This document shows, one piece after another, positions 1 through 9,842 of a DNA stretch of 64,000 nucleotides; position 1 is the first letter of the stretch; every line of letters begins with the position of its first letter. Source of the stretch: Tritrichomonas musculus (lineage: Eukaryota > Parabasalia > Tritrichomonadida > Tritrichomonadidae); NCBI GenBank assembly GCA_039105265.1, contig JAPFFF010000013.1, positions 1,674,001-1,738,000 on the forward strand. The letters are read 5' to 3'. The notes below the pieces were generated by a model. That model ran no database searches, had not been told where the DNA came from, and was given only the letters and a program-made list of their open reading frames with translations. The position numbers and the translations under genes were made by a program.

Positions 1-424
1 GTTAGAGATTCATCAAATTCGGCCAATCATAGCTTTATTAACTATATGAAAAAAGTTTTATTGATCAAATTTGATTCAATTTTTTCACTTTTTGAGTTTA
101 TTCGGCCAAAATAAATTTTGGGAGATTATTTCAGAGGAACGTTCAAAAAGTGTGCACATTTGAGAGATTTACACATTTTCCACAAAACTTTTTTTTTTTT
201 TTTTTTTTTTTTGGTTCTAAATATAATATCTCATAAAAAAACTCATATTTCAAGTATATATTTCAATATTTAAAATATATATATAATTAGATTACTAATA
301 ATAATGAAAATTATGCAGTTTTTTTGAATATAAATTCGATATTCATAATTAATTAAAAAAGCATTTTGAAAAGAAAACTAAAAAAAAAGTGTCATAATAC
401 AGAACTACATTGAAAAGACAAAAA
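1..424. other. Non-coding A+T-rich flank
   Basis: No open frame of substance and no recognised motif. A T-run of about 24 lies near 189-212. The 8 bases 417-424 (gacaaaaa) are the left target-site duplicate of the element that follows. Confidence 0.7.
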
Positions 425-903
425 TAGACTTGTTATTCTGAGAATCGATATCAAAAACGTCACTTTTTTACATCTGATACTCGATTATCAGTTTACAAAT
501 CTGATATCGAGATTATCGATTATCAAGATATCAGATATGAAATGTGATATAAAAATAATTGTAAACTTGATATCATTTACCGAGATCTCGAGATCTCAAA
601 CAGATTTATCTTTTTTTATAATTGGTATTTGTGATTTTATAATATTTAAAAATAAATAATAGAATGTATTGATGTTTATTTTAAGATTAAAATCAAAAAA
701 AAACATTCTTTTTTATGAAATATTTGAGATTAAAATACGATCATATATTTATCAAAAAGTTTAATTGAAAATTCTGATATCAAAAGCTGAGAAAAAAAAT
801 TCTCGATCTCTGAAATCGATCTCGAGAATCTGTGTATATTTATATATCGATATCAAAAAGTCAATCAATTATCGATCTCGATAATCGGAGAATAACAAGT
901 CTA
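425..903. mobile_element. MITE with 8-bp target-site duplication, copy 1
   Basis: A 479-bp non-coding element. It opens with TAGACTTGTTATTCT and closes with the inverse complement AGAATAACAAGTCTA. The octamer gacaaaaa is present on both sides (417-424 and 904-911), which marks a target-site duplication of 8 bp. The interior is full of GATATC/ATCGAT-type palindromic words such as tctgatatcgagattatcg. An 8-bp duplication with TAG-starting terminal inverted repeats fits a hAT-type non-autonomous element (inference, since no transposase is present). A second copy of the family sits at 14725-15172. Confidence 0.85.
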
Positions 904-911
904 GACAAAAA

Positions 912-1345
912 CAAAGATTTGAATAATTAAGTTTTTTATTTGAAACCTAATTCTAGATTCGGCCAAATTCTTATTCATGCACAAATGTATATTTTCAATC
1001 AGTTCATTGGATCTATTATATATGTAATAAAATAATATTTACTCATTCTTAAAATTTTTAAAGAAAAAAATAGAGTTTATGCTTTTTTTACACAATACTT
1101 ATAAAGTAGCTAGTCAGTTGTACTTGAAAAGTTCAATTGTCATTGACTTTTCACAAGGAAATTTGGGAATATTCTATTCAAATAAAAATCCCGATTTTTT
1201 ATGGGATTTTTTTAATTAAAATTAAATAAGTATGGATATTTATATAATAAATAGTATTTTGTATCTTTTTTATTAAAAAAACTTCACAAATATATATATT
1301 TCAATTAGATAATGATGTTTTAATTTCCACTTTTTCCGGAAAAAA
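912..1345. other. Intergenic, nothing recognised
   Basis: A+T-rich sequence upstream of the helicase/AAA fusion gene. The only point of note is a ccactttttcc word at about 1328-1338, the complement of the aaaaagtgg word seen before several other genes. Confidence 0.6.
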
Positions 1346-1351
1346 TCACAA
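1346..1351 (+). promoter_or_regulatory. Candidate initiator (TCACAA)
   Basis: Matches the trichomonad Inr consensus TCAYWW and lies 14 nt before the ATG at 1360. It supports that ATG as the start. Confidence 0.5.
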
Positions 1352-1359
1352 TAAAATAT

Positions 1360-3804
1360 ATGGGTTCGTCTTTATCAAATGTTGATAAAAAAAATTTACC
1401 AAAAGGAGATTTCATCAGTTGTCCAATGACCCCACAACAAAATGCTTTTTGTAAATCAATACTCTTGAATAATAAAGAGAATTTAATGAAACATATTAAT
1501 AACAGAAAAATTCTTAAAAACATTTTAAAATCATGCTGCCATCCATTTTTAGTCAAGCCACAGATTTTCGATAGCAGTATGAATATGGTTAATTTTTCAG
1601 GTAAAATGATCATATTAGATAAAATTCTTTCAAATTCTAGAGAAAAAAATAAAATAATCATTATTTCTCAAATTAACGAAATGATTGATATTCTTAATGA
1701 TTATCTTATTAAAAAGAAATATAAGTTTGCAAAATTAGATTCTTATATTAGAGGGCGACAAAGACAAGAAACGATTGATTCATTTAATTGCACGAATGAT
1801 GACTTTATTATGCTGTTATTGAATGCAAATGCTGGCCTTAAAGGAATCAACTTTACAGCTGCCACCACAGTAGTTGTATATGACGGCGATTTCGAGCAAA
1901 TAAATGATATCAGTTTTGGTGACGCAAAGATCCATTATCTATTTTCGAAGAGGAGTTGTGAACAAATGATGATGAAACTAAGATATGAAAAGTTAAATAA
2001 AGGCATTCAAATTACTGAACAAGATAATGAAAAGATTCTTCGTTATGGTGCATATTGGGCTTTTAATAGAAAGGAAGAAGCATTACAAAGCATAGTTAAT
2101 GAATTAGTTGAATCTGATATTAGTGATGTTATTTCAAAAAGCAGCAATTTAATGAATACAAATGATAATTCGATTAATTTAAACAAGGAAGATTTCTGGT
2201 TTGATTTATTTCCAAATTATTACAATCCAAAAGATTCATTTTTCTCGGAATTTTCTAAAGATAAGTTATTTGTTGATAAAACCGAAATGATTAATATTAT
2301 CAATGAACAATTCTTTGAAAATAACAAAAGATATCTTTGTGTTTCTCGACCACAAAAGTTTGGAAAAAGTTGTAATGCCAAAATGTTATGTTCTTATTAC
2401 AGCCGAGGAAATGATAATAAACAAGTATTCCAATGCTTGAAAGTTGCACGTGATTCTTCATGGGTTGATCATATTAATAAGCATAATGTCATTTACATGG
2501 ATATATCAAAAATGGTTTGTAAGATGAAATCGCAATTTTCAGAAAGTGAGCAAATAAACATTGTTCAATATATTCAATCATTGGTCCTAAATGAAATAAA
2601 GAATGCCTATCCATCAATCGATTTGAATGTTGATTTTTTGTCTTCAGCACTTATAAAAATTCATGAATATGCAGATGAAAAATTCATTATAATAATAGAT
2701 GAGTGGGATTATATATTAAGCAATTTTTCAGAAAAACAAGAAGTGATAAATGATTTTTCATTTTTTATGACATCGATGTTTAAAGGAATACAGACTATGA
2801 ATTACATTAGTTTAGCTTATTTGACAGGTGTTTTACCAATGAAATGCTATAATTCGCTTTACTTATGCAATGAATTCATTGAATTTTCAATGGACACTCC
2901 ACATCCTTTCATCAAATGTTTTGGATTTACTGAAGATGAAGTGAAGAGATTGTGCATTAATGACAAACTGGATCTTAACACGATTAACAAATGGTATGAT
3001 GGTTATATATTAAGAGGAGTTCATATTTATAATCCTTATTCAATTATTAATTCAATCAAAATTAAAAAGTGTCAAATTTATTGGCCAAATTCAGAATCCA
3101 TTCAAAAACTGGCTGTTCTTATTGATTTAAATTTTGATGAGTTGCAAGATACGATTGTACAATTGTTAAGTGGTGTTCATTATTCATTATTATCACCATA
3201 TTATGAAAGCGATATAACAAAATTTGTTAATAAAGATGATGTTTTGACTTACCTGGTTGTCATGGGATACCTAGCACATAATGAATGCGAAGTTTTCATT
3301 CCAAATTTAGAAACGTTTTTGGCATTTGATCGTGCAATTCGTTTAGTTAAAAGCAAAAGTTGGACCAATGTTATATTAGCATTGCAAAAATCAGACAAAT
3401 TACTAGATGATACTATTAACGGAAGAGAGGAACAAGTAGTTGAAGGAATGGATCAACTTCAAAATGATGATGTGCCGATTCTTTCTTATAAAGATGAGCT
3501 CTCTTTATGTTGCGTGATTTCAATTGCTTATTTTTCAGCAAATAAATATTACACAATTGTGCATGAATTTCCTTTCAGAAAAGGTTTTGCTGATGTTGCC
3601 TTCATTCCGTGTGAAAATGCAAACAGGCCGGCCGTTCTTGTAGAACTCAGATTGAATGAAAATGCTAACGGCGCAATTAAGCAAATTGAGTCTAATAAAT
3701 ATCATGGATCACTGTCTGAGATCACAAGTGGTGATGCTATTGTAGTTTGTGTCAATTTTGATAAAAAAAAAAAAGACTCATTATTGCAAGATCAAAAAAT
3801 ATAG
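1360..3804 (+). CDS. SNF2 helicase C-half fused to AAA-ATPase-like and PD-(D/E)XK domains
   Basis: 814 aa with three parts. Residues about 10-225 align by eye with the C-terminal RecA lobe of CHD/SNF2 remodellers: KSCCHPFLV is the KCCNHPFL block, and LLNANAGLKGINFTAATTVV is motif V. The arginine motif VI is not recognisable and the whole N-terminal ATP-binding lobe is absent. Residues about 277-700 are an AAA-ATPase-like domain (PF09820 type): FVDKTEMI, Walker A-like RPQKFGKS (about 329-336), Walker B IIIIDEWD (about 444-451) and the family's WYDGY/YNPYSI block (about 545). Residues about 735-800 resemble the nuclease-like C-terminus of that family (GFADVAFIP, then VELRLN, where K of ExK is R). 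The ATP site looks usable; nuclease activity is doubtful. The AAA plus PD-(D/E)XK pairing is common in bacteria and protists. The helicase half in front of it is the oddity. The role is unknown. Confidence 0.8.
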   Translation: MGSSLSNVDKKNLPKGDFISCPMTPQQNAFCKSILLNNKENLMKHINNRKILKNILKSCCHPFLVKPQIFDSSMNMVNFSGKMIILDKILSNSREKNKIIIISQINEMIDILNDYLIKKKYKFAKLDSYIRGRQRQETIDSFNCTNDDFIMLLLNANAGLKGINFTAATTVVVYDGDFEQINDISFGDAKIHYLFSKRSCEQMMMKLRYEKLNKGIQITEQDNEKILRYGAYWAFNRKEEALQSIVNELVESDISDVISKSSNLMNTNDNSINLNKEDFWFDLFPNYYNPKDSFFSEFSKDKLFVDKTEMINIINEQFFENNKRYLCVSRPQKFGKSCNAKMLCSYYSRGNDNKQVFQCLKVARDSSWVDHINKHNVIYMDISKMVCKMKSQFSESEQINIVQYIQSLVLNEIKNAYPSIDLNVDFLSSALIKIHEYADEKFIIIIDEWDYILSNFSEKQEVINDFSFFMTSMFKGIQTMNYISLAYLTGVLPMKCYNSLYLCNEFIEFSMDTPHPFIKCFGFTEDEVKRLCINDKLDLNTINKWYDGYILRGVHIYNPYSIINSIKIKKCQIYWPNSESIQKLAVLIDLNFDELQDTIVQLLSGVHYSLLSPYYESDITKFVNKDDVLTYLVVMGYLAHNECEVFIPNLETFLAFDRAIRLVKSKSWTNVILALQKSDKLLDDTINGREEQVVEGMDQLQNDDVPILSYKDELSLCCVISIAYFSANKYYTIVHEFPFRKGFADVAFIPCENANRPAVLVELRLNENANGAIKQIESNKYHGSLSEITSGDAIVVCVNFDKKKKDSLLQDQKI

Positions 3805-4670
3805 CATTGATAACAAAGCAATGCAACCATTTGAAAAAGATTTCTAGATATTTTATTTCTTTAATCATTTTAATCTTTCAAAATGAATTAATATACTTGT
3901 TATTTTGTTAATTAACTTTAAATTGAATTTAGGTACTTTATTATAATGTTCAGTTTCCTGTTAAAATATACTGGCATTATTCTTTCATAAAAGCAAAATA
4001 GTGAATGCTATTTCTCACCTCAAAATCTTAATAATAAAAGTAAATTATGATATTAATTCAATTATTTAAAATAAATCAATTTCATTTCAGGAAATATGAT
4101 TTAAAAATGTAAGAAGTGAGTAAATAGGCTTACGTAAACAAGTTTCAGGTTAAGTTTTGAGCAATGCAAGTTGAATTACTCTGGTTACCTATATATTATC
4201 TCAATTTTTATAATAATTAAATTTTATTAATATCACTTATAATATATTTTATTTTTATTACATTTTAAACTTAGAAATTCATGAGATCTATTTATTATAA
4301 TCTTTCAACTTTTTAAATATTAAACTCCAGATTTTCAGAGGAGAAATTTAATCGTACTTTTTATTAAAAATTTGAATGTCTTTCAGAAACTAATTCAATT
4401 TTTTTCAATTATTGTTAATATAACCAAAGAAAAACCAAATAACTTTTTGAAAATGAATTAATATAAAAATATATTTATCTTTATTAAAAATAGATTTTAA
4501 TTATTATTTTCCATGTTTATTATTTTAAAAATAATTTTTAATTTTTAAATTTTAAATAATATAAAAATAATCAAGCAAATATTAAGAGAAAAAAAAAACT
4601 TTTAGTTTTGTCTCAGTATAATATGATTATTATTCTTTCTTCCGATCAAGAAAAATTCAATAATTTATAA
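3805..4670. other. Intergenic, nothing recognised
   Basis: About 870 nt of A+T-rich sequence between two plus-strand genes. There are no long open frames and no inverted or direct repeats that I could pair. Confidence 0.6.
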
Positions 4671-4676
4671 TCATAT
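4671..4676 (+). promoter_or_regulatory. Candidate initiator (TCATAT)
   Basis: TCAYWW match about 20 nt before the ATG at 4692. Confidence 0.4.
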
Positions 4677-4691
4677 TTTAATCAATTATAA

Positions 4692-5663
4692 ATGGGCCAA
4701 AATCAGTCAGAAAATATAATAGATGACTTAAATAAAGCACAAAACATATATTATATCAAAAGCAAGAAGTCGCATTTGTCGAAATATCCATGCTTCAAAG
4801 GCTATCCTCGAAGTACATCAGATTCAGCTGCCCATACAAAAGACAAAAAGATATCATACGATGACAAGTCATGCTTTTTCCTCAAACTACTTCCCTATAG
4901 TACCACAATTGAAAAAAAATGCATAGATAGAGAACAAGAATTACTTCAAATATTTGATGAAGATAAAGAAATTTTAAAAAATGAAAAATTGGTTAATGTT
5001 AACTTAGATGATAAAGAATGCGTTTTGGTTCCTTCAAAATATTATACCCTTAAAGATGTTTTTGAATATTTATGGCATGAAGTTCATTATACTGATGAAA
5101 AACTAATTTGTGTTATTTCATTTCAAGCTCTTAAAATATTAAAGATATTAAAAGACCACAATGTTGTTCATAACGGTATTAAATTTGAAAATTTTATTGT
5201 TGAATCAGAAAATCCAGTCAAAATAATTTTAACTGATTTTAAGCACGCCCAAAAAATCAATGAAGAAGAGAAATCCAAAATGTTTGGAGGAACTTCCATC
5301 TTTAAAGCCCCAGAAGTCCTTGAAAAAAAAGGCCACGATTTTTCAGCGGATATGTGGTCGCTCGGTTGTAATATTTACTTGTCTATATTTAACAAATATC
5401 CGTTTGATATTGAGCAGGATGACGATGATAATACTATCTTATATAAAATAAAAAATAACGAACTAACGAATAAAAATAAATTGGCATCAAAGGACGCTTG
5501 GGACGTCATCACAAAGATGTTCGTGCTCAGGCCTGAGAGCCGCATCACGCCTGAAGAGGCGATAGAATTGGATTGGTTCGAAGAACAACGAACTCCGCCG
5601 AATGTGGCACCTGCGGATGGTGGACGCATCAATATGGACGGTGATGGTGAATTAAATGTATAA
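4692..5663 (+). CDS. Protein pseudokinase with possible N-myristoylation signal
   Basis: 323 aa. The C-lobe of a Ser/Thr kinase is clear: helix E, then HNGIKFENF (about 160-168) in place of HRDLKPENF, DFKHA in place of DFG (about 180), KAPEVL in place of APE, DMWSLGCNIY (helix F) and RPESRITPEEA (helix H/I arginine region). The catalytic Asp of HRD is replaced by Gly and the DFG glycine by Lys. The N-lobe lacks a glycine loop and an obvious VAIK lysine. It is therefore probably catalytically dead and acts as a scaffold or regulator (inference). The N-terminus MGQNQSE fits an N-myristoylation site, suggesting membrane attachment. Base composition shifts to higher G+C in the last 150 nt. Confidence 0.8.
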   Translation: MGQNQSENIIDDLNKAQNIYYIKSKKSHLSKYPCFKGYPRSTSDSAAHTKDKKISYDDKSCFFLKLLPYSTTIEKKCIDREQELLQIFDEDKEILKNEKLVNVNLDDKECVLVPSKYYTLKDVFEYLWHEVHYTDEKLICVISFQALKILKILKDHNVVHNGIKFENFIVESENPVKIILTDFKHAQKINEEEKSKMFGGTSIFKAPEVLEKKGHDFSADMWSLGCNIYLSIFNKYPFDIEQDDDDNTILYKIKNNELTNKNKLASKDAWDVITKMFVLRPESRITPEEAIELDWFEEQRTPPNVAPADGGRINMDGDGELNV

Positions 5664-6024
5664 AGTATTCAAAAAGTTTTCCTTTTTTTAAATAAGAGCG
5701 ACTATTCAAAAAGTTCTTCATATTTTTTTTGGTTATTAATTTATTATGTTAAAAGTAAAAGGTGAAATTCATTTTTTTTTTGTATATTAGATAATTGATT
5801 TATAATATGTCAAAACTCAAAATGAACATTTGACAAAAAATAATTCATTATTAATTAATTAAAATTGATTTTATTAAGATAAAATATTAATTGCTAAATT
5901 GAATAAAGTATTAGTCAGCAATTCTCAAATAAACATTTAATTCTTTCATTGGATGCATAGTCGACAGGCTTTTTTCATAAAATTTTAGTAATCAAAATCA
6001 TTAAATGGCTAATCTGAAATGCTA
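5664..6024. other. Intergenic between convergent genes
   Basis: Contains two words of the type ttcaaaaagtt just after the pseudokinase stop (about 5688 and 5704). Nothing else is recognised. Confidence 0.5.
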
Positions 6025-7204
6025 TTAATTTTTTATTTTTACTTGGTCTGGTATATTTGGGTTGATTCCTTTATGTTCCAACAAAAGTTTAATGATTATG
6101 GAATTGTTATTTAAAACAGCAAGATGAAGTGGAGTACGTTGATTAAAAATAGTTTATTTAAAATGAAATTAATAAAGATGATTTGAAATGTTATTGAAAT
6201 ACAACATTCAAAATTGTATATAATATCAAAAATTGAAATATAATTCAAAAAATTGATTGTTTTATTCCATTGAAAATTTTGAAAAAAAATTGAATTCAAA
6301 ATAAAAGAATTGGAATTCGATTAAATTATATATACATAAAAACTACATCAAACATTTAATATTTCAAATGTATGGAATATTAACATCAATATTTTCATTT
6401 GATAGCAAAAGTTCAACAATTTTATCTTTTTGAAGCTCAATGGCAACGTTTAATGCAGTTTTATTTAAACAGATTAATAAAAATTTCATCAATGAAAGTT
6501 AGTTTAAAATATCAAAAAAAAGATTTGATGAAACTATATTTCAAAAAGCATTTTAAATATTAAAAAAATAAAGCAATAAAAATGTAATTAAAACATTAAA
6601 TATTGAATGTAATTTATATATGTAATAGAAAATTAGATTCAAAGAAATTTCAAATGTCATTCAAAAAAATTTTTTTTTGAAATGAAATTAATAAAATGAT
6701 TTCATAACGTAATGAAATTATTTAATCATCAATGCATTTATAATTAATATCAATTTCTTTATGTGATAATAATTTTTTAACGATTTCTTCATACCCATGC
6801 TTGCATGCAACAAATAAGGCAGATTTTTGAAATTCATGCAATAACACTATTAAACTAAAAAATTTTAAATATAATTAAAAAATAATAATTATCAAATGTA
6901 ATTCAAATAACTTATGTTAAATCACATCGAAATATTTCAGTTAGAACAAGATGAAAAAAACAAACAAATAAGAAACATCATTCAAACATTGTACTTCAAA
7001 TTATATTAAATAAAATGATTCAAAACCCGATGAAAACAAATATTTTTTTTTTAATTTTATTTGAAATTTTTGATTTGAAATTTCATTTAAAACAAAAAAT
7101 ATTTAAAATATTATGAACATTAACATCAATTCCTTCACAAGCTAACAATAAATCAACAATCTCAGTGTTTCCATTTTTACAAGCTGCATATAAAACTGTA
7201 TAAT
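6025..7204 (-). pseudogene. Four ankyrin-repeat islands separated by A+T-rich spacers (3' part of the DUF3447 gene)
   Basis: Reading the minus strand downstream of 7541 gives four short stretches that each encode one ankyrin repeat: about 7204-7114 (TVLYAACKNGNTEIVDLLLA), about 6830-6730 (SALFVACKHGYEEIVKKLLS), about 6465-6371 (TALNVAIELQKDKIVELLLS) and about 6143-6025 (TPLHLAVLNNNSIIIKLLLE), the last ending in a TAA at 6025-6027. The T-x-L starts recur every 325-377 nt. Spacers of about 200-300 nt share words such as gatttgaaatttcattta. No trichomonad splice motif (GTATGT, ACTAACACACAG) is seen at their edges. These are either exons of an unconventional intron class or a decayed tandem array. 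I cannot decide which from sequence alone. Confidence 0.6.
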
Positions 7205-7540
7205 TTAAAAATTGGAATAAAAACTTGATGAAAAAAATGATATCAAACTGTATTTAAACATCAAGATGATTTGAAATTTCATTTAAAAATTTATATGTCG
7301 AATTACATTTAATAACATAAGATTGAAATGGCATTAAGAAACAAATTTTTTTTGAAATGTAATTTAAATTTTTGATTATTTAACTCGTTGAATATAAAAA
7401 ATGATTTGGAACGTATTGAGAAATTATGATTAATAACTTTATTTCAAAAAAAGAGATGCTTGGAAATATCATTTAAATATTTGAATTAAAGAATTAGATT
7501 AGGAAAATGTATATCTTTGAAATATCATTAAAAAAATCAT

Positions 7541-8689
7541 TTAAAATTCGATAAAAAAAATATTTTGATAAAAAAAAACTCTTCGATTTATTTTTGTGTT
7601 TATGTCAACATCACGACATTTCAACAAAACCTCAACGAATTGGAAATAATCATACATGCACAACTCATAAAAATAATCTTGATTAATTGAATCGATTTGT
7701 AATTCACCAAAATTATAATATTTAAGAGAAGAAGAAGAAATCACTTCATTTTCAGTCTTTGACAATAAATTCTCTTTGATATAATACGTTATCTCATTGT
7801 GGTGACACTTGATTGACTCTTCGAGGCATTTCACATATGATTCATTTGGAGGGTGAACATTAAATTCTATAAGAAGATGAATAAGCTCAGCATTATTTGA
7901 GTGGATTGCATAAAGCCAAATTGAAGGTGTCAATTGAACTTCACAATTTTGTAAATATCTGAAAATTTGAATTGATCCATGAAATGCTGCATATTCAATT
8001 AAAGTTGGATTCCTTTCAGCTATAAAACAATTTGTTTCATAAATTGAAGGTGGAATTGTCGTTTCAGCAAGCGGCAAATTGGTCTGACTGACATGTGTGA
8101 TGAAATCTTCAACTAAGTCATTTCTAATTAACGTACAAATGTAAGAATCATTTTCACCGTTTCTTCTAATTTCTTTAAATTCATCAAGATCGTCAACAAA
8201 AACTTTTGGCATCTCTTCCGTTAATCTGTCAGCACTTTCTTTGTTGAAAAACGGCTTCGTTTCTGGGAAGAAATAATGAATGTAAAATAGAGAAACATAC
8301 TTTTTGATTTCAAGTGAATCAAGAATGGCTAAATCTAATGTAAATATTTCTAATTCAATGAGAAGTAAGAGAATTCGTTTGTTACTTTGGAAAATATTGA
8401 ATATCATGTAATTTGTCAAAGTTTGTTTGATTTGATCTTTGAAATATGTAAAAATTTGACCAATTTTGTCGAAAAATGACGAATTACGATGATGGTTGTT
8501 CGATATATTTAAAAGTAAATGAAGAATTGACTTCAATTCGTATTTATTTTCTCGAATTTTTAGATCATCGAATAATTTTATTAAATTTTGGTAATTGGTT
8601 TCTTCACCACTTTCATCATCAATAAAGGATATAATTGATTCATATATCTTTTTTAATTCATTAAAGTAATGTTCAATGCTCATTTCCAA
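7541..8689 (-). CDS. DUF3447/ankyrin protein, N-terminal part
   Basis: 382 aa, starting MEMSIEHYFNELKKIYESI. It has the layout of the parabasalid DUF3447-ankyrin family: a helical N-terminus with KSILHLLLNISNNHHR, the IPPSIYETN motif, EYAAFHGSIQIFRYLQ followed by LTPSIWLYAIHSNNAELIHL (ankyrin-like helices of DUF3447), and an ankyrin repeat beginning YDYFQFVEVLLK at the end. The last dozen residues read into an A+T-rich spacer and are probably not genuine. Matching ankyrin repeats lie downstream on the same strand (6025-7204). A paralogue is at 36160-37368 and a relic at about 60140-60630. These proteins are presumed to mediate protein-protein contacts; no specific role is known. Confidence 0.8.
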   Translation of the reverse strand: MEMSIEHYFNELKKIYESIISFIDDESGEETNYQNLIKLFDDLKIRENKYELKSILHLLLNISNNHHRNSSFFDKIGQIFTYFKDQIKQTLTNYMIFNIFQSNKRILLLLIELEIFTLDLAILDSLEIKKYVSLFYIHYFFPETKPFFNKESADRLTEEMPKVFVDDLDEFKEIRRNGENDSYICTLIRNDLVEDFITHVSQTNLPLAETTIPPSIYETNCFIAERNPTLIEYAAFHGSIQIFRYLQNCEVQLTPSIWLYAIHSNNAELIHLLIEFNVHPPNESYVKCLEESIKCHHNEITYYIKENLLSKTENEVISSSSLKYYNFGELQIDSINQDYFYELCMYDYFQFVEVLLKCRDVDINTKINRRVFFYQNIFFIEF

Positions 8690-8929
8690 AAAAAGTGTAA
8701 ATGGAAAATCAACTTTTCTAAAGAAAAACGATTAAAAACAATTTAATTTTTTTTTCTTAGAAAAAATTTTTATTTTTATTATTATTATTGCCATAAAATT
8801 GATATTTAACTGAACATTTTCAAATTTTTACTACAAAACTCTGATGCTTTTCTTCTTTCTACAATTCTCTCTTCAATTTTTTATTTCCATTAATGTTCGT
8901 TTCCCTGTTTATGCGACTTTTATTGCAGA

Positions 8930-9177
8930 TGCAGCAGCTCAAATAGAATGCTGGTATTACAAAGATAGAAATTGCTGACGGTATTTTTCCGCAATCACAA
9001 TTTATAAACGAAGCTGAGAATTATTCAATATTGAACGAATATCCAAAATCCTGGATCATTTAGTACTACTGCAGGAGCAATTGAGAACAACGAGCTACCA
9101 TCAAAAACATTTTATCATTCATCAATCAAATCTGTTTCATTTTCATCGTTAGTAAAAGTTGGAAAAACTGCATTCTG
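8930..9177 (+). pseudogene. BspA-type LRR fragment, plus strand
   Basis: A short plus-strand frame reads IENNELPSKTFYHSSIKSVS and then SLVKVGKTAF before a stop, a typical BspA-like repeat. It abuts, head to head, the minus-strand BspA relic that follows (9183-9829). The junction near 9178 therefore looks like an inversion or a rearrangement breakpoint within one family member. Confidence 0.5.
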
Positions 9178-9182
9178 ACTTC

Positions 9183-9829
9183 GTTTGGAATTATGATGCT
9201 CTCAATTGATGTTTTTTTGAAATGCAGATTCTTCAATCTTTTGAAGTTTTGATTCTTCGAAGTCGTTCACAATTAGAAAAAGCACTTTTTCAATAACTTC
9301 AACGTTATCTGGAATTGAGATATACACAATAGATGATCGTGCAAATACAAATGAATCAATACGCTTGATAAAATTGTGAATTGTTATCTTTTTGATATTT
9401 CGAACGCAAAAAGTAAGGTTTTCATAATTATCTGATTCATTAGATGATTTCCAAAAGATCATTATATCGTCTAAAAAACGATATCGGGGATTCGATGGAT
9501 TCATTCTAACTTGAGTTAAGTTTGTTGTACCTCTGCACCAACCTTCTTTCAGATCGATGACTGATGATGGAATTGTGATGCTCTCAAACGTTCCATGAGA
9601 CTGATTTAATACTTGATCGAATGAATCTCTAATTTTTTTCAACTGATTTAATACTTGTCACGTCATATTTTTTAGATTTGTGGTTTACATAAGATGGAAT
9701 AATGATTTTTTCATTTCTTGAATTGCAGCCAATGACAATTGCTGTCTCTTCTTCTTCATTGATTGAATATATGATGCCTTTTTGCTCCAACTGCTGATTC
9801 TGATTCTCTTCTCGTTGATTTTCACTCAT
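9183..9829 (-). pseudogene. BspA-type LRR gene relic, minus strand
   Basis: The N-terminus reads MSENQREENQNQQLEQKG then IIYSINEEEETAIVIG, which matches the N-terminus of the BspA relic at 43770 (LLYSINEEEKTASVIG). After a frame change near 9640 it continues with FESITIPSSVIDLKEGWCRG and FCVRNIKKITIHNFIKRIDS, the family's repeat-plus-linker pattern. At the 3' end a further shift leads into the reading ...QKTSIESIIIP at about 9180. At least two reading-frame breaks and a truncated C-terminus make it a pseudogene. Confidence 0.7.
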
Positions 9830-9836
9830 GACTTAG

Positions 9837-9842
9837 AAATGA
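9837..9842 (-). promoter_or_regulatory. Candidate initiator (TCATTT) of the BspA relic
   Basis: Minus-strand TCATTT lies about 10 nt before the ATG at 9829, so the promoter end of the relic is still recognisable. Confidence 0.35.

Noticed and set aside
57-57. Trichomonad introns
   Set aside because: I looked for GTATGT and ACTAACACACAG-type signals through the window and did not see a convincing pair; the ankyrin spacers lack them too.
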